Position numbers and translations under genes: made by a program | Shown here: positions 1 to 7,921 of the stretch, in pieces | Layout of the letters: every line of letters begins with the position of its first letter | Position numbering within the stretch: position 1 is the stretch's first letter | Assembly (NCBI GenBank): GCA_002441525.1 | Contig: DJWH01000034.1 | Span: 1-14,672 of the forward strand | Reading direction: 5' to 3' | Source: Acholeplasmataceae bacterium UBA6235 | Lineage (GTDB): Bacteria; Bacillota_I; Bacilli_A; Acholeplasmatales; UBA5453 | Length of the DNA: 14,672 nucleotides | Notes under the pieces: model-generated | The model's database searches: none | What the model was told of the DNA's origin: nothing | The model's input: the letters and a program-made list of their open reading frames with translations, nothing else

Positions 1-240
1 ACAGTGACACAGATTCAATTGTCTCAATCCGGTTTAACCACCGATGCTTATACCGTGGTAGCGAGAGATTCAAATAACAATACCATCAATATTCGCGTCG
101 ATGATTACACGGCGAAAGTCGTTCCAAGCTACACGTTCAGTGTTGGCGCACAATTCTCGGTTACAGCCCCAGTAACACAGTTTAACTCCGGTTATCAACT
201 CATGTTACCAGGGATGGGCAGTATAGAATTTAATAATTAA
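1..240 (+). CDS. C-terminal fragment of a secreted protein ending in an OB-like domain (5' partial)
   Basis: The reading frame is open from the left edge and ends with TAA at 238-240, so the first in-frame GTG (position 4) is probably internal and the gene starts outside the window. The visible 79 or so residues are beta-rich, with alternating polar and hydrophobic residues and no cysteine. The segment 'ITVRVDD'-like strand, then 'FSVGAQFSVTAP', then 'YQLMLPG' resembles the second half of the OB-like module in the next gene (around residues 770-828 there, with 'LTVGKEVSVTNV'). I infer a secreted or surface protein of the same family as its neighbour. It ends 23 bp before the next start with no terminator between them, so the two are probably co-transcribed. 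Function unknown; it could be the tail of a nuclease or simply another Ig/OB lipoprotein. Confidence 0.7.
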   Translation, partial: TVTQIQLSQSGLTTDAYTVVARDSNNNTINIRVDDYTAKVVPSYTFSVGAQFSVTAPVTQFNSGYQLMLPGMGSIEFNN

Positions 241-263
241 AAAATGGAGGAAGAAAGTCGAAA

Positions 264-3200
264 ATGAGTACCAAAAGATTCAGTTTCACAAAAGGTATCG
301 TCGCTCTAGTTCTAACGCTAGTAGCAATTCTTGGCTTGGTTGCCTGCGAAACACCTGCAGCAAACCCAGACAAAGAGGCTGTTGAAGCAGCATTAGATCA
401 AGTGGCTTTAGTCTATGGACAAGGCGATACAGCATCGAGTGTTACAAGAGATATTACATTCCCTTCAGCACTTGGTGAAATTACCATTTCATGGGTATCA
501 AGCAATGCAGCTGTCATTTCTAATGATGGTAGTGTTGTAAGACCAAACGCGGATACCGTAGTTACTTTAACTGCAACGTTAACATTACGTGAAGTTACCG
601 AAACTAAAGTGTTCCAAATTACAGTTAAAGCTGCAGAAGCAGCCGCAACACCAGAAGAAGCGCTAGCCGCACTTCAAATTTTCAGTAGCACATTGGTTTA
701 CAACGAAACTACTGGCAGATACACCACCACGAGTGATTTGTTCTTACCTACAAGATCAATGAAATTAGACATCGTTTGGTCATCACCAAACCCATCAGTG
801 ATCAACACTGCAGGTAAAGTTGTACGTCCAGCGTGGGGTCAATCTGACCAAACAGTTATTCTTGTTGCATCCGTTGGTGACGCTACAAGAGAATTCATCA
901 TCACTGTCCCTGCAATTAGTGTTAAACCTAACGATATCGCAGTCGCAGAAGCTAAAGATGCGTTACTACTTGCTGGTATTGGCAATGGTGTTGCAGCTGA
1001 CTTAGTATTACCTACCACTGTAGGTTCTGACGGTGTTACCGTTACTTGGTCTTCTAACAACCCAGAAGTCATTGGCAATGATGGTAAAGTCAACCGTCAA
1101 CCTGAAAATGTCACTGTTATCTTAACAGCAACCTTAACTAAAGGCACTGTTTCAGATACCAAAGAATTCGAAGTTGTCGTATTGTCATTCGCACCATTCA
1201 CTGAAGTAGCATCCTTACAAGCAGCACTTGACCTATCCATCGTGAATAGAGCATTAGAAACCCCAGTAGATACCTATGCGAAAGTTATGGGCGTTACTGT
1301 TGTTGGTGTCTCTGGCGACGGTTATATGATTTATGACGGCGCAAGCTTATTATATGTTTACACTGGTGGTACACCGGCTGCAAGCATTAAAGTTGGCGAC
1401 GTTTATGACATCACTGGTTTCGTAGACTACTACTTTGGTTCATGGCAATTCAATGGTACTAAGAGTGCCGAAATGCCAACCATCCTTAAGGCATCTACAG
1501 AAGCTGCAAGTGTTCTAACTGCACAAACATTACCTGGCACAATTACACAATACATCGCAACATTACCTCAAACATTTACACAAACAGCACCATTCCCTTA
1601 TGCATACCTACAATTAGAAGGTAAAGTAAGAGTTCAAGGTACTGGTAACTATGACGTATTCGTTGTTGATTTCAACTACTCAGGTTCTGGTATCAACTCA
1701 GCAGCAAACTCACCATTTACACCGGATGCATTGATGGTTTACTACAAGTCTAACATCGACGCATTACGTGGATTAGACGGTCTAAAAGTTAGAATGAATG
1801 TCTTCCTATATTCTTATAGAACAGACAGAACCATCTTCACATTCATCTTCACAGGTGTTACTGAAGATATCGAAATCTTACCAATGACTGATCAAGAATC
1901 TGTTGACGCAGCAGCTATTCAAGCCGGCGCAGCATTGCCAGCAATTCAAGAAACTGCAGCAACATTAACATTACCTACAGATCTACTCGGTACAACCATC
2001 GTTTGGACCTCCTCAGATAATGCTTTAATCAACCCTACTACCGGTGTGGTTACACCAGTTGAAGGTTCTCAAACCGCAGTTACTTTAACAGCTACCATCA
2101 CTAAGGGTGAAGCTTCTAAAGTTCAAAACTACGTGGTTAAAGTTGGACAAATCCCACTTTCAACCGTAGCACAAGTGGTTGAAGCTGCTGTTAACTCTAC
2201 AGTATATCGTGTTCAAGGTACTGTTACAGCATCTGAATACTACAGAACATACTTCATCCAACAAGGTGAAGCTGGTATCGCCGTTTACACATCTGACGCA
2301 ACTATGCTTGCGCTATTAAAAGCAAATGTTGGTAAAGATGTTGAAGTTATTGGTACAAGAGCGGTATTTAGTGGCATGAGACAAATGGCACCACAAGCAA
2401 TTAAGGCTTTAGGTACCACAGGTACTGTCACTGCAGTCAACGCTGACGCTGTCGCATTGAACGCAACTGACATGCTTCCATACCAAGGCAGACTCATTAC
2501 ATTAACACAACTTAAGGTTGTTGCATTACCTGCACAATCCTACGGTAACGTCGTTGTTGTTCTTGAACAAGTCGCAACTGGTAAGAGAATTGATATGAAA
2601 TGGGATTCCCGTGTTGCATTGTCTACAGCACAAGCAGCGTTATTGGCATCCTTAACCGTTGGTAAAGAAGTCTCCGTTACAAACGTATTGGCTTGGAATA
2701 ACAACCCTTACTTCTACTTCACAGACTCTACAATCGTCACTGAAGTTGCGTTAACAGACGCATCTAAAGTCGCTGGCGATAAAGTTGCTTTATCTCTTCC
2801 AGCTGAAGTTAAATCTAACCAAACATTAACATTACCTGCAACAGGTGCTAATGGTGCGGCAATTACTTGGGCAACCGATAATGCAGCAGTCATCTCTGAA
2901 GCAGGCGTGGTTACATTACCGGTTTCTGGTCAAGTTACTGTTAAATTAACTGCTACCGTAACATTAGGTACAGTGACTGAAACAAGAGAATTCAACATCG
3001 TTGTTGGATTATCTGACCAAGATTTAGTAGACGCAGACGCAGCAGCTCTAGTGGTTGCAGCAGCTCATACAGAAGCAACAACCATCACATTACCTGCAAC
3101 AGGTGCTAACGGTTCTGCAATTGTTTGGACATCTTCAGACAATGCATTGATTGACCCAGCTACAGGCGCAGTTGTTATGCCTGCAAACGGACAAGTCGTT

Positions 3201-3770
3201 GTTACTTTAACAGCTACACTATCCCTTAATGCAGCAACTAAAGTTGAAACATTCGAAGTTACTTTAGGTACTGCATCTGGCCCAGTCGAAGCAGTTCTAA
3301 AAACAATTGACTTTGAATCCGCAAGTGGATTTGCTGTGAGTACTGTTTATAATAACACCTCTGAAGTTTTATTTGGCCCAGCCAATGAACAATGGGGTAT
3401 GATTTTCGGTACAGTAACAACCACTGGACCACTTGTAGGTACACAATCAGCACAAATGAGATGGTATACAGCTACACCTACTTCATTTGGTAGTCTTGTG
3501 TCCAAATACACTTTTGCGAACGTAACAAAAGTTGAGTTCAAAGCAAGTGCTTATGCGGGTATTGGATTGACAGTTAGCTATTCATTAAATGGGACTGATT
3601 GGTTAAGTGCACAAGCATTCACCGTTGGTACAACTGCAGGCGACTTTGTATACAATGTCAATGCAACTGGTAGTGTTTATTTGAAGTTTGAATTAACAAT
3701 TCCAGGAGCTGCACCTACATCAACTTCTAGATTATCCATTGACAACATCGTTGTTTACGGAAATCAATAA
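264..3770 (+). CDS. Large surface lipoprotein with six Ig-like repeats and two OB-like modules
   Basis: 1168 residues. The N-terminus has a basic start, a hydrophobic stretch and a lipobox L-V-A-C with Cys28, the only cysteine I find in the protein, so it should be a lipid-anchored outer-face protein. Domain order by eye: Ig-like repeats at about 38-121, 128-216 and 224-309; an OB-like region 311-540; Ig repeat 543-627; a second OB-like module 630-828; Ig repeats 830-916 and 917-1002; and a C-terminal beta-sandwich 1008-1168. Each Ig repeat carries 'TWSSxNxxVI...G.V.RP...VTLTATLT...T..F.I.V', the pattern of the atrophied bacterial Ig family (aBig). No catalytic motif was found, so it may be a binding or scaffold protein. 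Start ATG 264 is preceded by GGAGGA at 246-251, a rather long spacer. Such Ig/OB mixtures often accompany extracellular nucleases, and a nuclease gene lies just downstream. Confidence 0.85.
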   Translation: MSTKRFSFTKGIVALVLTLVAILGLVACETPAANPDKEAVEAALDQVALVYGQGDTASSVTRDITFPSALGEITISWVSSNAAVISNDGSVVRPNADTVVTLTATLTLREVTETKVFQITVKAAEAAATPEEALAALQIFSSTLVYNETTGRYTTTSDLFLPTRSMKLDIVWSSPNPSVINTAGKVVRPAWGQSDQTVILVASVGDATREFIITVPAISVKPNDIAVAEAKDALLLAGIGNGVAADLVLPTTVGSDGVTVTWSSNNPEVIGNDGKVNRQPENVTVILTATLTKGTVSDTKEFEVVVLSFAPFTEVASLQAALDLSIVNRALETPVDTYAKVMGVTVVGVSGDGYMIYDGASLLYVYTGGTPAASIKVGDVYDITGFVDYYFGSWQFNGTKSAEMPTILKASTEAASVLTAQTLPGTITQYIATLPQTFTQTAPFPYAYLQLEGKVRVQGTGNYDVFVVDFNYSGSGINSAANSPFTPDALMVYYKSNIDALRGLDGLKVRMNVFLYSYRTDRTIFTFIFTGVTEDIEILPMTDQESVDAAAIQAGAALPAIQETAATLTLPTDLLGTTIVWTSSDNALINPTTGVVTPVEGSQTAVTLTATITKGEASKVQNYVVKVGQIPLSTVAQVVEAAVNSTVYRVQGTVTASEYYRTYFIQQGEAGIAVYTSDATMLALLKANVGKDVEVIGTRAVFSGMRQMAPQAIKALGTTGTVTAVNADAVALNATDMLPYQGRLITLTQLKVVALPAQSYGNVVVVLEQVATGKRIDMKWDSRVALSTAQAALLASLTVGKEVSVTNVLAWNNNPYFYFTDSTIVTEVALTDASKVAGDKVALSLPAEVKSNQTLTLPATGANGAAITWATDNAAVISEAGVVTLPVSGQVTVKLTATVTLGTVTETREFNIVVGLSDQDLVDADAAALVVAAAHTEATTITLPATGANGSAIVWTSSDNALIDPATGAVVMPANGQVVVTLTATLSLNAATKVETFEVTLGTASGPVEAVLKTIDFESASGFAVSTVYNNTSEVLFGPANEQWGMIFGTVTTTGPLVGTQSAQMRWYTATPTSFGSLVSKYTFANVTKVEFKASAYAGIGLTVSYSLNGTDWLSAQAFTVGTTAGDFVYNVNATGSVYLKFELTIPGAAPTSTSRLSIDNIVVYGNQ
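2829..3109 (+). repeat. In-frame DNA repeat within the Ig-like lipoprotein gene
   Basis: A 23-base stretch at 2829-2851 is identical to 3087-3109. The offset is 258 bases, exactly 86 codons, which is the length of one Ig repeat. The identical bases encode the start of Ig repeats 5 and 6 (S/T-L-P-A-T-G-A-N). Flanking sequence is similar but diverged, so this looks like a fairly young tandem duplication of one domain, or gene conversion between neighbouring domains. Confidence 0.8.
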
Positions 3771-3791
3771 CATTTTAAATAACTGATATAG

Positions 3792-3822
3792 AAGGACGAA
3801 CCTCAAGGCTCGTCCTTTTTTT
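3792..3822 (+). terminator. Rho-independent terminator after the Ig-like lipoprotein gene
   Basis: Perfect 8-bp stem AAGGACGA (3792-3799) with TCGTCCTT (3810-3817). After one A/C mismatch the stem is extended by CC/GG around a TCAA loop, and it runs into seven T (3816-3822). It lies 22 bases after the stop codon and separates the lipoprotein gene from the nuclease gene. Confidence 0.93.
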
Positions 3823-3860
3823 CGTATTCATCACACAGAGATAGATTAAAAACCATTATA

Positions 3861-3869
3861 TGATATAAT
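3861..3869 (+). promoter_or_regulatory. Extended -10 promoter of the nuclease lipoprotein gene
   Basis: TGaTATAAT at 3861-3869 is a perfect -10 with the extended TG motif. At 17-bp spacing the -35 position (about 3841-3846, ATAGAT) is poor, which fits an extended -10 promoter. The predicted start is near 3876. A ribosome binding site GAGGAG at 3885-3890 lies 8 bases before ATG 3899. Confidence 0.75.
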
Positions 3870-3898
3870 GATTATGCTAAAAAAGAGGAGAATTCTCT

Positions 3899-5329
3899 AT
3901 GAAGAAAATCATATCAATCTTGTCCATCCTTTGGTTATCCTTATTAATCGTTGGATGCACCCCACCAGAATCGACGAAAGTCATCCTTCCAGACCTCACT
4001 GGACTCAATAAAGAACAGGTCATCGAAGTCTTAGAACCATTAGAAATCACCTATACATTTGAAGATGTTATTGATAATACAAAAACGAGAAATCGTTTTA
4101 TCGAATATAAAGGTGATTTTAATATTGGTGATGAAGTCGAAAAAGGAACTGAAGTCGTCATTACTTTCGCAATCCACGCGAATATATTACCCAACTTAAC
4201 AGGTGTACATAAAGACGATATTCCAGGGTATTTCACGAATATGAAACTGTATATCGAATACCGTGAATACGAAACCAACAGTGTACCTGAAGGACAATTC
4301 GTTAAATACTTAGAACCCAAATATACTGGACAAAAACTCGATGACAATACAACTGTAGTAATATTTGTTGCGAAAAACTTTATCGTGGTTGAAAGGGACC
4401 TCATCATTTCTAAATACATCGAAGGTGCGACATCCAATAAAGCCATCGAACTATACAATATTTCCAGTGAACCAGTTGACTTATCCAAGTATAAAATCGG
4501 ATTATTTTATGATGGCTCTGAGACTGTATCTGAAACCATCACGTTAAATGGCGTTTTAAACCCTTCGAGCACTTATGTCATCAGTCACACGGGTTCAAAT
4601 GTAGAAATCCTTTCTAAGGCTGATTTAAGCACGGATAAACTCAATTTTAACGGTAACGATATCGTTACGTTGATGTTTTATAACGATGAAGTCGTCGATA
4701 GTCTAGGTACTATAGGATGGGCGTTAGATATTTTTAATAACATCACATTGATTAGAAATACAACAGTCACTCAACCAACTGGCAACTTTGTCAGAAATGA
4801 ATGGGATACGTATGCAAAAGACTATATTGAACCGCTTGGCACACACCCAGTGTCATATCCAACCACCTTCACTTGGGATTTGAGTTATGCAAGTATACCG
4901 TTTGAAACACCGGGTGGAATGATTCAAGTATCGTTTGAAAGTAACTACGACGGTGATACTGCATACTTTACACCAGGATTCTTGGGTGAACAAAGACTAC
5001 GTTTCATCGGTATCGATACCCCTGAAATGGGTTCAGGTGTTGTCGCAACCCAAGCTAAGAGCTATGTTTATAACAAATTGAGATACGCTACAACCATTTA
5101 CATCCAACATGACCCTAGATCAGGACGTGTCGATTCTTATGAAAGACAATTGGGTTTGGTATGGTATGATGGCAAACTACTCAACTATGAGCTGGTTTTA
5201 TATGGGTACAGTCAAAACAATTATTCAGATGATACACAATCATTGATATTCAATGGCATTCCACTGGCCGTATGGATGGCCAATGCAGAAGTTTATGCAA
5301 AACAAAATCGTTTAGGGGTATGGGGGTAA
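3899..5329 (+). CDS. Surface lipoprotein nuclease: PASTA x2, lamin-tail domain, SNase domain
   Basis: 476 residues. The signal peptide ends in lipobox I-V-G-C with Cys20, so the mature protein is lipid-anchored outside the membrane. Two PASTA-like repeats follow (about 28-92 and 94-158: 'LPDLTGLNKEQV', 'GDEVEKGTEVVITF'; 'LPNLTGVHKDDI'). A lamin-tail domain covers about 165-315 (ISKYIEG, NKAIELYN, PVDLSKY, LNPSSTYVI). The staphylococcal-nuclease fold is at 340-476. Catalytic residues of the family are present: D351-G-D353-T, R368 in R-F-I-G-I-D-T-P-E with D373, T374 and E376 (the SNase Glu43 equivalent), and R416 (the Arg87 equivalent) in DSYERQLG. It should therefore be an active calcium-dependent endonuclease on DNA or RNA. 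The gene has its own promoter, and the next gene begins 3 bp after its stop. PASTA repeats are unexpected in a wall-less cell. Confidence 0.9.
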   Translation: MKKIISILSILWLSLLIVGCTPPESTKVILPDLTGLNKEQVIEVLEPLEITYTFEDVIDNTKTRNRFIEYKGDFNIGDEVEKGTEVVITFAIHANILPNLTGVHKDDIPGYFTNMKLYIEYREYETNSVPEGQFVKYLEPKYTGQKLDDNTTVVIFVAKNFIVVERDLIISKYIEGATSNKAIELYNISSEPVDLSKYKIGLFYDGSETVSETITLNGVLNPSSTYVISHTGSNVEILSKADLSTDKLNFNGNDIVTLMFYNDEVVDSLGTIGWALDIFNNITLIRNTTVTQPTGNFVRNEWDTYAKDYIEPLGTHPVSYPTTFTWDLSYASIPFETPGGMIQVSFESNYDGDTAYFTPGFLGEQRLRFIGIDTPEMGSGVVATQAKSYVYNKLRYATTIYIQHDPRSGRVDSYERQLGLVWYDGKLLNYELVLYGYSQNNYSDDTQSLIFNGIPLAVWMANAEVYAKQNRLGVWG

Positions 5330-5332
5330 TCT

Positions 5333-6172
5333 ATGCTGATCAAATATGTCAATCGAATGATTTTCGCCTTCCTCGCCGCTATTGGTCTTTTATTAACCTA
5401 TAATTTTACAGATTCAGCGGTTAGAAAAGATGTCATCAGAGAAGCAGCAACCGAAGCTTTAGCCAATGATAATATCGACTTCTTTGTACCATTTAAATAC
5501 TTTAATGCGGATAGATTATATGATGGCATCGTTGAAACAGAAGATCATACGTTACATGTCATGGTGTATGAAGTGGTATTGGTATCGACATCTGTAACCT
5601 CAGATACGTATGTCTTCCGCGATGGGATCTTCTTCTTGATGGAAAAAATCGAAGGCCCTAAATGGGGTGAATATTATTCCATTAAAGTGGTTGGTTCAAA
5701 CAATCAACAACAAGAATATCTCGGATTTCAGCTTTTGGATTTTCCCATTTACTCAGCGATGAATCCAGACACTGCTGTCCAATTCATCGACCGTTCTCAA
5801 TTTAGAAATGGAGAGATGGTTTTACCCATCACTCAAATTGATATGTACCTTGAAGGTATGGATGAACCCTATGTTTCAATCCCTGTAAACTTCACCAATG
5901 AACGATTTACAGTCATGGATCAAGTGGTTGAATATTATGAAACCAACGGAGAACTGCCTGAGGAGCCATTCAACAATGTATCACTTTCTACCCGTGTCGA
6001 GATTGATAGTACCCGCTGGGTCATCCTCGCTTTCGCCATCTACGCGTTTATTATCGGTGGGTTAACTTGGTTTATATTTGTTCGAAAGAAAAAAACAATG
6101 GGCCGTAAAAAAGCAACCATTGGTGTTGAAAAAGACATTGAAAGACTTGGTTTGAAAGAAACCAAAAAGTAA
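5333..6172 (+). CDS. Unrecognised two-TM membrane protein coupled to the nuclease gene
   Basis: 279 residues; I do not recognise the family. Visible features are a hydrophobic N-terminal segment (about residues 8-24, a signal anchor), a roughly 200-residue acidic extracytoplasmic region with no cysteine, a strong C-terminal transmembrane segment (about 229-251), then a cytoplasmic tail rich in lysine and arginine (RKKK, GRKK) with a possible short helix 'EKDIERLGLKE'. The topology is therefore in-out-in with a single external domain. It starts 3 bp after the stop of the nuclease lipoprotein, whose last codons (TGGGGG, about 5321-5326) also supply the ribosome binding site. This points to translational coupling and a shared task at the surface, for example holding or regulating the nuclease. 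The sequence shows no enzyme motif. Confidence 0.8.
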   Translation: MLIKYVNRMIFAFLAAIGLLLTYNFTDSAVRKDVIREAATEALANDNIDFFVPFKYFNADRLYDGIVETEDHTLHVMVYEVVLVSTSVTSDTYVFRDGIFFLMEKIEGPKWGEYYSIKVVGSNNQQQEYLGFQLLDFPIYSAMNPDTAVQFIDRSQFRNGEMVLPITQIDMYLEGMDEPYVSIPVNFTNERFTVMDQVVEYYETNGELPEEPFNNVSLSTRVEIDSTRWVILAFAIYAFIIGGLTWFIFVRKKKTMGRKKATIGVEKDIERLGLKETKK

Positions 6173-6229
6173 GTCTATTAAGCCAATTGTTTATGAGTGC
6201 TTATAGTTAAAAAGCGGGAACATTCATCC

Positions 6230-7117
6230 ATGAAAAAGAAAACCATCATTCAAATCGCTATATCTTACGCCATAGTTGCAGCATTGTTTTATGGCTTGAG
6301 TGCGCCTTTATCCAAACTTCTTTTAAATAAAATATCACCATATACACTATCATCTATGTTATACTTTGGTGCCGGTCTTGGTATGTTGATTTTGGTCCTA
6401 GGTCGTAAAACCAAACCAAAAGAAATCATTCAAAGTTTCCAATCTAAGGATATTCGTTATATCATTTTGATGATTCTCTTAGACATCCTTGCACCTATAT
6501 TATTGATGTTGGGTTTATTGACCACAAACGCGTCAACGGCAGCGCTATTAAACAATTTTGAAATTATATTTACCGGATTGATTGCGATGATTTTCTTTAA
6601 GGAACAAATCGGAAAGAAGATGTGGATTGCAATCACAATCATCATTGCTTCGGGCGTTTTGTTATCATTTGAAGACATATCTAGTTTTCATATATCACTC
6701 GGAGCACTCCTTGTATTAGCGGCGAGTTTTTCTTGGGGATTAGAAAACAACTGTACACGCATGTTATCACACCATGATCCACTATATGTGGTAATCCTAA
6801 AAGGCTTAGGCTCGGGTTTAGGTGCCTTATTTATCGCGATTGCATTGAATGAATTTGGCGGGCAATGGATTTATCTCGTACTAGCACTATTATTGGGATT
6901 TGTGTCTTATGGCATGAGTTTATTCTTTTATATCAGTGCCCAAAGATATTTAGGCGCACTGAGAACAAGTGCTTACTATGCGACAGCACCATTCGCAGGT
7001 GCATTATTCTCTTTTATTTTATTACGAGAATCGATATCATGGGCATTCGTTGTTGCATGCCTACTCATGGCTTTAGGTACTTACTTTGCCATCAAAGAGA
7101 ATCAAACTAAAACATAA
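6230..7117 (+). CDS. EamA-family drug/metabolite (DMT) transporter
   Basis: 295 residues from ATG 6230. The frame continues upstream to a GTG at 6197, but that start has no ribosome binding site and adds a polar extension. The ATG has a weak GCGGGA at 6214-6219 and gives MKKK followed directly by TM1. The protein is almost entirely hydrophobic, with about ten helices in two EamA repeats. 'AALLNNFEIIFTGLIAMIFFKEQ' at the end of repeat 1 and 'YYATAPFAGALFSFILLRE' in repeat 2 are the family's typical segments. Members export or import small metabolites; the substrate cannot be read from sequence. It lies 57 bp after the two-TM gene with no terminator between, so it may be co-transcribed with the nuclease. 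Its stop lies inside a bidirectional terminator shared with the convergent DUF1295 gene. Confidence 0.88.
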   Translation: MKKKTIIQIAISYAIVAALFYGLSAPLSKLLLNKISPYTLSSMLYFGAGLGMLILVLGRKTKPKEIIQSFQSKDIRYIILMILLDILAPILLMLGLLTTNASTAALLNNFEIIFTGLIAMIFFKEQIGKKMWIAITIIIASGVLLSFEDISSFHISLGALLVLAASFSWGLENNCTRMLSHHDPLYVVILKGLGSGLGALFIAIALNEFGGQWIYLVLALLLGFVSYGMSLFFYISAQRYLGALRTSAYYATAPFAGALFSFILLRESISWAFVVACLLMALGTYFAIKENQTKT

Positions 7118-7144
7118 AAAAGCACGAAATTAACGTGCTTTTTT
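7116..7144. terminator. Bidirectional terminator between the EamA and DUF1295 genes
   Basis: A6-GCACG (7116-7126), a 7-base loop, then CGTGC-T6 (7134-7144): an 11-bp stem of which the A/T arms serve as the T tract on either strand. It contains the last bases of the EamA stop codon, and its loop contains the stop codon of the minus-strand gene (7130-7132), so convergent transcripts end here with almost no spacer. Confidence 0.9.
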
Positions 7145-7918
7145 CTTTGGCAATGGAATGAATATTGAAGTGACTTTAGCATAAGCTTGATACGCTTCAT
7201 TGTTCTTATATTTCTTTTCTAAAAGAGGGACACCAGATACATATACCAACAAGTAATTGATGAATGCCGGACCAACAATGGCTGCCCATACCCAGGCATT
7301 ACCACTCGATAACGCAACCACCCAAACAGCCCACCACATGAGGGCTTCACCAAAGTAATTTGGATGTCTGGTGTATTTCCAAACACCAGTCATGAGGATT
7401 TTACCCTTATTCTCAGAATTCGATTTGAATACTTTAAGTTGATGGTCACCAACGGCTTCAAAGTAAAAACCAATCAGCCATAAAACCACACCCAAAACCA
7501 ACACTACCCATTGTAAAAGGGATAAGGTTTCATTACCATTCAAGTTCACTACCATGATGGGTAACGCAATCACAAATAAGAAACTCATTTGTAACATAAA
7601 CACATAGAAGAATGCTTTGAGCTTGAGATTGGTTTTCCAACGACGCTTCATGTCTACATATCGGAAATCTTCAGGTTTAGACCAGTTTCTAATACCTAAG
7701 TAGAAGAATAATCTAAAGCCCCATAGTAGGACTAAACCAGTCACTGCGAGTTGTGGGATGGTGTAAGTTCCGGCACTAACTAATGCAGTAATCGCGACTA
7801 CAACAAACCCCAATCCCCAAGCGACATCGGCTAAACCATTGTTCTTTTTGACTTGAGCGATGATGAAGAAGATGACAAAGAAAACAAATAAAGCGAGAAA
7901 TACATGTAAGAATAACAT
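7130..7918 (-). CDS. DUF1295 / steroid 5-alpha-reductase-like membrane protein
   Basis: 262 residues, with six or so transmembrane helices. Family signatures are D31-VAWGLGF near the N-terminus, [11 protein letters not shown] (150-160), and the highly conserved [10 protein letters not shown] (182-191) that in this superfamily (DUF1295, ICMT-like, sterol reductases) lines the NAD(P)H or cofactor site near the C-terminus. The superfamily reduces or methylates lipophilic substrates in the membrane; DUF1295 proteins themselves have no settled substrate. It is the last gene of a minus-strand operon: ATG 7918 lies 3 bp after the stop of the DhaL-DegV gene, and AAAGGA (7926-7931) inside that gene serves as its ribosome binding site. 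A role in lipid or isoprenoid reduction is inference from family and neighbour. Confidence 0.88.
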   Translation of the reverse strand: MLFLHVFLALFVFFVIFFIIAQVKKNNGLADVAWGLGFVVVAITALVSAGTYTIPQLAVTGLVLLWGFRLFFYLGIRNWSKPEDFRYVDMKRRWKTNLKLKAFFYVFMLQMSFLFVIALPIMVVNLNGNETLSLLQWVVLVLGVVLWLIGFYFEAVGDHQLKVFKSNSENKGKILMTGVWKYTRHPNYFGEALMWWAVWVVALSSGNAWVWAAIVGPAFINYLLVYVSGVPLLEKKYKNNEAYQAYAKVTSIFIPLPKKKAR

Positions 7919-7921
7919 AGA

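Noticed and set aside
839..1093. Open frames antisense to or overlapping the large lipoprotein, the nuclease, the DhaL-DegV gene and others
   Set aside because: They have no ribosome binding site, no recognisable protein features, and lie wholly within well-supported genes.
4988..5330. Loss of the catalytic Glu in the SNase domain
   Set aside because: An alignment through the later G-V-x-x motif suggested a missing Glu, but the catalytic Glu is that of D-T-P-E (E376), which is present, as are both arginines and the aspartates.
6197..6229. GTG at 6197 as the start of the EamA transporter
   Set aside because: It has no ribosome binding site and adds a polar stretch before TM1; ATG 6230 gives a normal length and N-terminus.
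6180..6229. Promoter before the EamA gene (TATAGT at 6202-6207)
   Set aside because: No -35 at suitable spacing and no TG extension; not convincing enough to list.
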